64,000 bases of DNA. It comes from Juglans regia. Its lineage: Eukaryota; Streptophyta; Magnoliopsida; Fagales; Juglandaceae. Shown in pieces: positions 1 to 11,200 of this stretch. The notes under the pieces were generated by a model. That model had not been told where the DNA came from, did not search any database, and saw only the letters and a program-made list of their open reading frames with translations. The stretch spans positions 11,584,847 through 11,648,846 of the forward strand of contig NC_049914.1 in the NCBI RefSeq assembly GCF_001411555.2, in the 5' to 3' direction. The translations under genes were made by a program, and so were the position numbers. How positions within the stretch are numbered: position 1 is the stretch's first letter; each line of letters begins with the position of its first letter.

Positions 1-180
1 CTCCTCTTCACCTTCCTCTCCATCTTCGTTTTCCTCATTTTGATTTTGGATTTCTTCGTTGCTCTCTGACTTGATGTTCTTCACCTGATATTGCATTTTT
101 CGCCCTTTCAATAGCTTCGGACTTGTTTGCTCCTTGTTCGAGTGTACATTTGTTGCAGCCTTTTTCTTGCAAGAAAACAT
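1..180 (-). CDS. Possible N-terminal exon of an unidentified gene, cut by the window edge
   Basis: Reading leftward from an ATG at 180, the minus strand stays open for 60 codons to the window edge. The start is MFSCKKKAATNVHSN; the distal part is strongly acidic (repeated Glu/Asn/Asp, ending EDGEEGEEE). Lysine-rich then acidic composition is typical of nuclear or chromatin proteins, but I recognise no family. Directly upstream (182-300) the DNA turns into GC-rich GGGTCGGGCTGGGC-like sequence that looks transposon-derived, so this could be a captured or truncated fragment rather than a live gene. The product and the 3' end lie outside the window. Confidence 0.3.
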   Translation of the reverse strand, partial: MFSCKKKAATNVHSNKEQTSPKLLKGRKMQYQVKNIKSESNEEIQNQNEENEDGEEGEEE

Positions 181-2246
181 TAAGAACAGGATGACCCGAT
201 ATCGGGTCGGGCTGGGCTAAGTTGTTTCCACAATCATGCGGGTTGTCGGGCCCAGATACTAAACGGTTTTAGTCGGGTTGTAGCCCTAAGTGTGCGTAGG
301 AAATACCTTTATATCGTAGAGAGACATAACAATATAGAAAGTGTGTTATTATTTTATATATATACATCTTAGTTAATTTTCTTTGTAAATATCTTCCAAT
401 TAAACTCTATTTTCACAAACCCGAGAAATAACACAGGTTTTTCTAAAGTAAAATATGCTCTCATTTTTTTAATAAATTTTTTTAAAAAATTATAGGCTTG
501 GCCCTTAGATCACCTCGGTATTCTCCCCACATTTGTTTGACTCTGGAGTGCCGTGGCCTGTTTTTGTTTTTCTTCTTATTAAATATTGACTGGTTGGTGG
601 ACTTTTCTTTTACCTTTTAGATCACGCCACCAATTTGATAATCTTTGGAGGTACCCAACAAAAGATTATTCCCCGTATTACACCTTCTACCATCGTTGAA
701 TCTTTGATGTCGGTTCCATTTTGAGATTGAAGACCTACATGAGTAAAGTAGACCCTTGCAGTAAAGTTAATTCCTAATTGGAAGGATAGGTTTGACAAGT
801 GGGGTGAGATACATAATTTTTATTTTATCTTATTATTATAATTTTTATTTTAAATTTTTAAATAAAATATAATAAAAAATTTAATTTTTTTAAAATTTTA
901 AAATAATAATAAGATTAACAAAATAATATTTTAAACTTTCATCTAAAATAAAAAATGTCTCTCAAATCCTCCTGAAGACTAAAGATTAAGAGCAAAATTA
1001 AAATTTTATAGAAGATAGTTAATAAATTGACGTGATTTGATATAATACATCAAATATATTTTATATGATAAAAAGAAGATAAATTATATTAAATTACGTT
1101 AATTTATAAATTTATATATAGACCAAGCATTTTTCTTTTTATTATATTATTAACAGTTTGTTAATACATCGATGGAGTTCTACATTTAAAAGAAATTAGA
1201 AAATCATTTTAAAAAAAAGAGAAAAAATAAAAAGCCTGGCAACTTGGATCTTGCGGGACTCGCTTGTTGTCCTGCTGTGCTTGGGTTGAACCAAATTCTT
1301 TTTGCTTTAAAGGTTTTATGCATCACAGTTTGTTATTGAAGCTGTCTAAGAAGTGATACAATTATAATTTTTTTTTTTATAAAAATAAACTCATATATTG
1401 ACACAATTTCATAAAATACGTTGTTAAATTTATTTTATAATAAAAATAATTTTATAATTTAACGTATACATCACGTTACGTCAATTTATAAATTTATTTT
1501 TGTGACATCTCTATCTATAATAATTTATAAATTTATTTTTATAAAATCTCTATTAATAATATCACAAATTGAGTGATTATATATATTATATTTATATCCC
1601 GTTTTTAATTCCACTTTAATTGATATATTATTATTTAATAAAAACAAGAATTATATGCACTACCACGTTAGCTTAAAAGTAAAATAATTGCATAAGGCGT
1701 GTAAGACAATCTTTTTACACGTGAGCGCACCGAAACCCAACCCGGACTTGTCCGCGTGAAAAAATCGGATTGGAAATGGTGGATAGGTCCGAACGTCGTA
1801 GTTGGGGATTTCCTGGTTGGGGAAGTGGTGGGTCTCGGTCAAAAAGGAAACGCTAATCACAAACAACAGGACGGGGACGAGTGGGAAAGGGCACAAAAAA
1901 AGAAAAAGTCGGCGCGGCCCTTTTTTCCGAACCCTATTCTACACCATCAGCCTTCAATTCCATCACGCACGTAAAGATTCCCATCGTTTCTCGGTACATC
2001 TGGTTTCGATTTCGGGTTTTTTGGCGGAATTCGTGGGTTTCGTTTCTTTTTTTGCACCTTCGGTAATTCTGTGATTTAGTTTTGAAATCTGATTAGCTTT
2101 GGGTATGTTTTTGTACCAGATCGATTGTTTTTTTCCTGGGAGACTTTCGCTGGTTTTATTGGTTTGCTCTGTAGTGCTGTTAATCCGTGGTTCCGGCTTC
2201 AGGCTTTGTACTGGCTTGGGCTTAATTTTTTTTTGGCGTAAAAGAA
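181..2246. other. Intergenic region and SIZ1 5' UTR/promoter, with decayed MITEs
   Basis: No coding gene is visible. Positions 182-310 hold GC-rich repeats (GGGTCGGGCTGGGC type) resembling hAT-element arms. About 790-975 is a degenerate, reverse-oriented copy of the TTGGATAG MITE family. About 1000-1130 and 1355-1560 share an AT-rich motif built around AATTGACGTGATTTGATA / TCACGTTACGTCAATTTATA, which looks like a second MITE family. The stretch of about 1900-2246 is less AT-rich, leads directly into the SIZ1 start codon and is probably its 5' UTR; I cannot place the transcription start. Confidence 0.5.
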
Positions 2247-5200
2247 ATGGATTTGGCAGCTAGTTGTAAGGTATTTAGCCACTCTGAGCTAATTTTTGTT
2301 CTAATATTTCCCTTTATATAGTTTTTGAACTTCTACAATTTACCGGTTGATTATTTTTTATTAAAAAATACCAGTCGATTATGTTTGTGTTGATTTTATT
2401 ACTGTTATTTTCGAGGTATGCTATGGAATCATGCAATTGTGTAGAATAGTTAATTTTCTGTTGGAGTTTATACTGCCACACCCAATCCTATTTCCATTCC
2501 ACTGTTGGCACTGAACATTGAATCAGATTTTGTTTAACAAAAAGAATTCAAAGGTTGATGGACAATGCTATATCAGCATAATGAGAATTTAGTAAGTAAC
2601 ATTTTTCTTGCTATTGAGAATCTTGAGAATTTAGTACGTAACATTTTTCTTGCTATTGAGAATGTTGAGAACAAGTTAATGCAATGGTGTAGTGGTGACT
2701 CTCCTAGTGAAAGTAGCTTAAGATAGAGCAGTTTTGGCACATACTGATCGAGGCGCAAGCACATGTTTGATTTGGTTGCTAGTCTGCAAATACTAACTTT
2801 AATATTGGATTTTGTTGTAAACTCAAATGGCTTTACTTGCTGATTGATCAAAGGTATTGTTTGTCAGTTCCTATAGAGTGCGCGTGATGCTAGTTATGAG
2901 AGGAAAGGAAAGGAAAGGGAAATATTGCAGGAATGTGAATAAGTAAATTATCACCCATAAAGTATTTATATAATTGTAGTTTGTTATGCTTTTTTAATAT
3001 AAATGATTACATCACTCGTGTTAGTTTTCTGTTGCCCCCCTCTTTTTTATTTTGTTTAGCAGCAAATAAGGTGTCTCATAGAGCTTTTAACATGCATTCA
3101 AGATGTCCCAAACTTAATCAAAATAAAAAAGAAAAGAAAAAGATGTCCCGAAAAATTAGTCTTCTAACTGTCCTCAAAATTTCAACATGCAATATATGCA
3201 GCCTCTTTGCTGCTTCAATAATTCTAATTTGAAGAAATCCTATTAGGAAATATGATAAATTTTGTCAACTTATTTACTTCATGTTTATTTTTCTTGGACC
3301 AAATGCCATGTCATCGTCCTGTGAATAACTTCCGGAGTCTGAATCGCAACCTTTGAGTGTCCATTAGAAAATGAACTTATTAACTACTTTTTTTTGTTTG
3401 AAGCAATGCATGCTTGGGCACCATATCTTGGAGCCTATAGTATGTGATTGAATAAGTCCTCCTCTATCTAATGTATTTTGGGGACTCTTTCTCGTTCCCC
3501 TTTGTCGAACTCTGATTTTGTATCATTTAGACGTCTTCTCGATATTATAATTTACTATACTGGTCTCGCAGAAGATGATGCATTGTTTGTAGATTTGGAG
3601 TTTCTGGGTTAATCTCTCTCTCCCTGTCATTGTCTTGGTGTGCTTGCAAATATGCAACTTTTCACTGTGAACAAGTTGTGGTATTGATTTCTTTCAAAAT
3701 TGAAGCATATACTGTTAGTGTGGGAAAGAAGAATGGCTGGAATCTACGTGGTTAAGGGTCTTTTTGGATTTTGCTATTGTTAGCTTTAAGTATACTTGAC
3801 CTTAAACCTGGAAAGGAAATAGATGTTCTATTTTTGGGTTTCTGTTCAAATGCTGTGTGCTTTTGGTGTCACTATTACCTGCAAGCTTTGGATAGGGTAT
3901 TTTTAGATTGTTGGTCGGTGTTCTCTCATTGGAGTGATTTTTATATCAGCTTCTTGTTTCCCCTTGTAGGATAAATTGGCATATTTTCGAATAAAAGAGC
4001 TCAAGGATGTTCTCACTCAGTTGGGTCTTTCAAAGCAGGGGAAGAAGCAGGTGAGATGCCAGAATTACTTCTTTTGGTGCTACTTATAAACCCATTTCCT
4101 TAGTTAATGATGTAATTACATCAACTAATGAAATGGGTTTTTAAGTTTTGCACCTACATTGTGTATTTTTTTAATATGTAGAATAAAAAAAGCTCACTTA
4201 GTTTGGAATCTTTCCATTTATCTTTCTTTCACTTGCTGCCTTTGCACCACCAATAGGAGCTTGCTTAATTTGTAACAGTCTAGAAGGATAGTTATTTGTG
4301 GATATAAATTCGCTGGGTTTTCTGCTGAGATGATATTAAATTGGAAAAAGGTTTAGCCCTAGTCTCACTGATTCATTGCCGATTGATTTATGAGACCATG
4401 CATTAGAATAATTTTTATTGTCTCTTTTAGTCTTCTGATTCGATTTAATAATTTGACTTGTCCATGATTTATTGTGTGTAGAACCTTGTTGACCGGATAT
4501 TAGCTGTTCTCTCTGAGGAGCCAGGTATAAGCCTTCTTCCATAGTATTCTTCCGTAGCTAAACTGGATATATTGTTTCCACCGAACTCACATGTTTTTTA
4601 TGTATTTTCTTTTTTTAACTTTCCTACGATCCTCTATGTTGTCCTTTTATATGTTGTGGGAAAATGTCACAAATTTATACTGATTATATTGAATAACACT
4701 CATAAAAGCTTAGTGGAAATTTCTGCGATGCTTGATTAACCTTTTGATTCAATCTTCTGCATTGCAAAGATTTGTTGCTTTTTTTGTACTTGTGACATGT
4801 CTCCCCGATGCTTTCCCCCTGTGGTGGCTAGTAGTATTTGAGTAGGTTCTTATTTGTCCTGTTACTTTTATTTAGAATCTTGTGACCAATATACAAACCT
4901 GTAGCAATTATGATCCTGATATCGTAGAATCTCAAGATGTTGGAGACAAGCCTCTTTCTTTGAACAAACTTAATTCTCCCTCTCCATTGATGGCATAGAA
5001 TCAAGTTTTGCTTTTTGGTCCCTTTTTTCAATTCATTTTCCAGATCTGTATCTCTCTTATGATGAGATCTTTGTGCTCATGCAACCAACTTTGCTCCTCA
5101 TGTTACTTTGCTTCGGGTGTTTTAAATTGTTGTGGTGTGCCTTATTTCTTCTATTGGTGGCGGGGAAGTTGAATGCACGTGTCTTATCTGTAATGTGTCG

Positions 5201-8200
5201 GTCATCTTTGAATCATGTTGATTCTCACTATGCACTTATATTCTTCCAATTTTTTGCCTAGTTTCGTGATTCCTAAATTTGAATTTGCTTTTGATCAGTT
5301 TGAGAAAAAATTAAGTCAAATGTTATTTTTTTACAGTTTCAAAAATGTGGCCAAAGAATGGTGTTGGAAAGGAACAGGCGGCGAAACTTGTAGATGACAT
5401 ATTTAGGTTCGTCTTCTCTATTCGATACTTTTCTTCATTGTTTTTATTGGCAAGTTAATGATGGCGTGCTTTTATTTCTACTCATACTTTGTTTTAGTTC
5501 TGTAAAATGTTATGATGCATCATTCTCACAGCTATCCCATGTATTGGTTTCTAATCTTGCCGTAGTTTATGCTTCATAATGATTTCTGTCTACTCAGTGG
5601 TACTTAACTCTTAATTTTTTCCACCTCCCACTCTTTGAATTACATGTCTCTTTTTTCCCCAGAAAAATGCAGGTCTCTGGGGCTACCGATTTAGCATCAA
5701 AGGGACAAGGTATCTCAGATAGTAGTAATGTGATAGTTAAAGCGGAGATTGATGACCAGTTTCAATCGGATACAAAATTTCGCTGCCTTTGTGGGAATTC
5801 ATTGGAGTCAGAGTCAATGATCAAGGTATATTTGATATTTTGGATTGCATTTAGGTTGTTCAATTTCTTTCAGAATGATATAAATAATAAATATGTGAGT
5901 AACAATTCCTCCTAACTTCTTCAATTGATTGGTAATGCCTTTTATTGTCACCCTTTTGTAATTGGCAGTGCGAGGATCCGAGATGCCATGTGTGGCAACA
6001 CATTGGTTGTGTTATAATTATGGAGAAACCTACGGAAGTGAATCCCCAAGTTCCTGACTTGTTTTATTGTGAACTTTGTCGACTGAGTCGTGCTGACCCG
6101 TATGTATATCATGTTCATTTTTGTTTATTGTACTGTATATGGGGAGGTGGGCACTCAAATGACTTTTTTCCTTGGCATGTGACTATTTCGGTCTTTACTA
6201 TACCTGATGGCAACATCATTTTTTCTTTTGTTGTTAGGATTTTGTTTTTTTCATGAGGGGAGGGGGGTAATTCATGTATTAAATATGCGCATGCATGAGT
6301 TTATTATATCATGTAATTTTTTTTATATTTTATGTGACCTGTGGTTCTTATGTACTTGCTTTCAGTTGGTCTTTATTATTTATAATAGCCATATCCCAAA
6401 CATTTTTAAGTTCCGACCAGTGTGCAATTAAAGGCCTATCATGTTTGATCCAGCCATCAGCATTCTCTCATTTAGTTGTAGAACCTTTCACATGCATGTT
6501 AGAAAAGTATCATACAAGTTGTGAATTATTTTTAAATTAGAAAGTTGGTTGGGGATTGAGCAATAATAGCTTTCTTGTGTGGGTGTAAAAACTGGATGAG
6601 ATATGGTACAATAGGGATCCTCTGATGCAGTCACTCTATTTCTCAATTGAAAACTCGGGTTAATTAGGAAGAAGTTCTAAAAATTTTGACCAGACATTAC
6701 GGTTAATACATGTGCTAGGCTGTCCGGATTCGAGATTGCTTAAAATAGAATTGTGCAAGTGATGATGTGCAAAAGTGCCTATTGGTCGGTGGAAGTGGAA
6801 GCAGGAAACTCGGTACTTATGATTTATTTATATATTCAAAGTTTTGTGTTATGTAAATTATGGTGGGTGCGTTCATACTAGCACTAATGCACCGAATCCC
6901 ATCAGAACTCTGCAATTAAGCGTGCTTGGGCAAGAGTAGTACTTGGATGGGTGACCTCATGGGAGACCCCTCGTGTTGCTCACCTCCTTTACCTATCAAG
7001 AAAAATTCTGGCATTGTTAATGTAGATATGACCCATGGGTGAATAAGAGGCTGTGACATTTGAGATGATGAGTTGAGCTGGTGGGTGTTTAATTTGGATG
7101 GTATTGGTTTTGGATATGGCTTGATGTAGAAGTAGAGCTGTTTGGGTTTAAGCCATCTTACTAGTTTTTAGGATTCTCTGCTGTACTCACTTTCAACTGT
7201 AACTTGATGTGCTAAAGTCAATAGTATTTGCATGCTACCTCACTGTGCATTAAGTTGTCGTGTGTAACCTAGTTGTTCTTCCTCCCCCTGCCCCCTTGTT
7301 ATGGTGTGCAACTTGCGTTTTATGAACTTCTGCTCCTTTTGTGTTTATAATTTTTCTAATGTGTTAATTTGTATACAGCTTTTGGGTTACAGTGGCAAAC
7401 CCTTTATATCCTCTGAAGTTGACTACTACAAATATTCCAACTGATGGGTGAGTGGGTCAGGCAGTTTTTAATCTTTCCTCTGATGTTGGGTCTTTATTGA
7501 TAATTTGGAAGTGGAGAAAGTTGGAAGTAGGAACTCAGTTTAATTGTTGAAAGAAAAAGAAAAGGATTGTAGTGCTCAAAAAAAAAAAAAAAAAAAAAAG
7601 GAAAAAGAGAAAGAAGGAAAGAAAGAAAATGATTGTAGTTATGCAGACGTATTGTTCTCCTTGACTACAACATTAGATTTGGTTCAGAAATAGTTTTTCT
7701 GCTAATTTTGTTTTTGATTTTTTTATTTTTTGTGACACAATATGCCTATTTGTAATTACCTATTAATCACGAGTCATTCTAGTGCTTCCAAATAAAATGT
7801 TAGCTGTTTAAGCCAGGGATGTAACAGGATTGATTTTGATTCTGTTCACTGAGCTAAATGAAAGATGCCATTAAAATCTGGCTTCATTTTCTTCCCAAAT
7901 TTAATCTGGTCATATTGTGAACATAGCTTCACATCGTCCTGGGAGTTTTAAGGCAATCTTCACTTGTTATCATCACTTCCCTGTTATCACTTTATATTTA
8001 CCTTTTTGTCTTGATCCTTTTTGTGATTTGTCTCGTACAAACCCTGTGCAAAGTCTTGTTATCATCACTTCCCTGTTATCACTTTATATTTACCTTTTTG
8101 TCTTGATCCTTTTTGTGATTTGTCTCGTACAAACCCTGTGCAAAGTCTTGTTATCATCACTTCCCTGTTATCACTTTATATTTACCTTTTTGTCTTGATC

Positions 8201-11200
8201 CTTTTTGTGATTTATCTAGTACAAACCCTGTGCAAAGTCTGGAGAAAACGTTTCAACTCACGAGGGCTGACAAGGACTTATTGGCAAAACAAGAATATGA
8301 TGTTCAGGTTGGTTTGATTGTTTAGCCAATGATGGATTTTACACCATAGTTATTGTATAAAATAACATGCAATGAACTCATGACCTATTCACTTATAGTT
8401 GTGTTGATTTGTGCATAATGATACTTCACTAGGCCTGGTGTATGCTTCTGAATGACAAGGTTCCATTTAGGATGCAGTGGCCGCAATATGCAGATCTTCA
8501 AGTTAATGGTATGGGGATCTAGTAAAAAACTTTGCATTTTTTGCATTAGTGTATGGTGAATGATTGTGCCTTTAGGTTCTGTTTAAATCATAACTTTTGT
8601 TCATGTCTTGTATATGCCTATAACCCACCTATAGGCATGCCTGTACGTGCAATCAATAGACCTGGCTCACAGCTGCTTGGAGCTAATGGTCGTGATGATG
8701 GTCCAATTGTGAGTATCTACCTGTCCTAGATAGAAACTTTTTCTTGTAGTTTTCAACATCTTTGTTATGGTTCACTTAATGTGCTTATTCCTCTATGAGA
8801 ATGCTGTGCATGATTGAGACTTGGTTCATTAGTACATCACATGTTCCAATTAGAAGATTAATATAGAATTATTGTGGTTCTTCCTTTGATTTTTTATTTA
8901 ATTTATTGTTGTACTTTTTTTTGTCAGATCACGTCGTACACGAGAGACGGAATTAATAAGATTTCCTTAACAGGATGTGATACTCGCATATTCTGTGTAG
9001 GTGTTCGAATTGTAAAGAGGCGTACTGTTCATCAGGTAACATTGCTTGTTCCTTCAGTATCTTCTGGTATTGGATCAGGAAATTGCCATGCAGTACTTTA
9101 GAATGCTATTTTTATGGGATTTTGGAGATGGAGTTTGGAATGATGTACTTTGGAACTGCATGGTCATTTATCTTGAAATGAAAGTAAAACATGATGCCCG
9201 TTCATGTGGTTAGAAATTGCATATATGATGCATTGATCATTAATCTTTCATATAAAATCTGATTTATTGGTGTGTCCGATGATTTAATTTTTTATAATTT
9301 TTCCTTGATAGAGTGAAATTATGTTTACCTTTCTAACGCCCCAATGGAATGCCCAAACCACATGACTTATATTCCTAAAGGACTAGTCAATAATACAATT
9401 GGAGCCCCATTGGATCATTATAAAGAGCAAGAACTTCTCATTCGGATCTCATACACCACTTACCTTATCCTCTTATCATATGGAGTATCACAATCTCCCC
9501 TTCTTAAATTTCCGACATCCTCGTTCGGCCCATCTGTCGTAGGTGACATGGCTCAAGTCACACGTTTCTGGTTGGGATATACTCATACCATTTCTAACAA
9601 CCCAATGGAAGGCCCGAACCACATGACTTATACTCTAAAAGGACTAGTCAATGATACAATTAGAATCCCATTGGAACATTATAAAGAGAGGCCCATGGAT
9701 CCTTCTACTGCAGTTTGGTTAGAGAGGCCTTTTGAGGAAGATGACGTTCTTAATGTAGTTAGGGTCATGTCCAAGGATAAGGCCGATGGTTTTTCTATGG
9801 CATTTTTCCAAGCTTGCTAGGATATCGTGAAGGATGATATTATGAAAGTTTTTGATGAATTTCATTCCTTCAGAAAATTTGAAAAAAGTTTTAATACAAC
9901 TTTCACAACTCTTATTTCTAAAAAGGTGAGTGCTGTTGATATGAGGGATTTTCGCCCTATTAGCTTGGTTAATGGGGTTTACAATATCAGCTCTAAGGTG
10001 CTAGCTAACTGCCTTTGCGTGGTTTTGGACAAGATTATAACAAAGCCTCAAAATGCATTCGTGAAGGGAAGACAAATCCTTGACTCGGTATTAATTGCTC
10101 ATGAGTGTTTTGAAAGTAGGAAAAGGATGGGACAATCTGGAATTTTAGTCAAATTGGACATGGAAAAGGCTTTTGATCATGGAAATTGGGATTTCCTTCT
10201 CTACTTGCTTGGGAGATTTGGATTTGAGGAGAAATGGTGCTCGTGGATAAGACATTGCATTTCGATGGCAAAGTTCTCTTTTTTGGTGAATGGCTCTTTG
10301 GCTGGTTTTTTCAATAGCTCCCGTGGATTAAGGCAATGAGACCCATTATCTCCTTTCCTTTTTATCTTAATCATTAATGCCTTGAGTCATATGATTGAAA
10401 TGGTAGTTGTAAGAGGTTTTATGTCGGGCTTCAAGGTGGGAGACGTCTCTAGGGGATGCATCATGGTTTCTCACCTTCTCTTCATGGATGATACTCTAAT
10501 TTTCAGTGATGCTAACAAGGATCATCTTCGTGCTTTAAGAGCTTTATTGTTATGCTTTGAAGCTGTCTTTGGACTTAGAATCAATTTAAATAAGTTTGAA
10601 ATTGTTCCCGTGAGCAATATTTATAATTTTGCTAATATTCTGGATTGTAAAGTATCTTCTTCCCATGAAATATCTTGGGTTACCTTTTGGGGCTCCTCAT
10701 AAATATGTGGCTGTTGGGGATGGGGTGATTGAGAAGATTGAAAGAGACTAGCTGGATGGAAAAAGCTATATTTGTCCAAAGGGAGAAGAGTTACATTAAT
10801 TAAAAGCACCTTGTCTAATTTACCCACTTATTACCTCTCTCTTTTCCCTATTCCAGCAGGGGTGGTTAAAAAAATTGAGAGGATTTTTAGAAATTTCTTA
10901 TGGGATGGCATTGGGGAGGAACGAAAATTTCATTTGATGAGTTGGAATAAGGTTTGTACTCAGGTGTCTTGTGGAGGTTTAGGTGTGCGGAATCTAAAGC
11001 TTTTTAATAAAGCTCTTCTTGGGAAGTGGCTTTGGAGATACAACAATGAGAGAAATGCATTGTGGAGACAGATTGTAGATGCTAAATATGGAAGGATGTG
11101 GGGGAATTGGTGTTCTATTGATATAAAAGGGGTATTTGGGGTGGGTTTATGGAAATCCATTTGATTGGGATGGGGCGATTTTGTTAAAAATATTAATTTC

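Noticed and set aside
1756..2074. Overlapping small frames upstream of SIZ1
   Set aside because: They fall in the presumed 5' UTR/promoter, have no recognisable motif and overlap in three frames.
6865..6984. Functional 5S rRNA gene
   Set aside because: Single copy in a protein-gene intron with several substitutions and a retroposon-like tail instead of a T-run terminator.
7917..8317. Small membrane protein from the Leu/Phe-rich frames
   Set aside because: Frames result from the 92-bp triplication at the SIZ1 splice acceptor; pyrimidine-rich intron sequence translates as hydrophobic residues.
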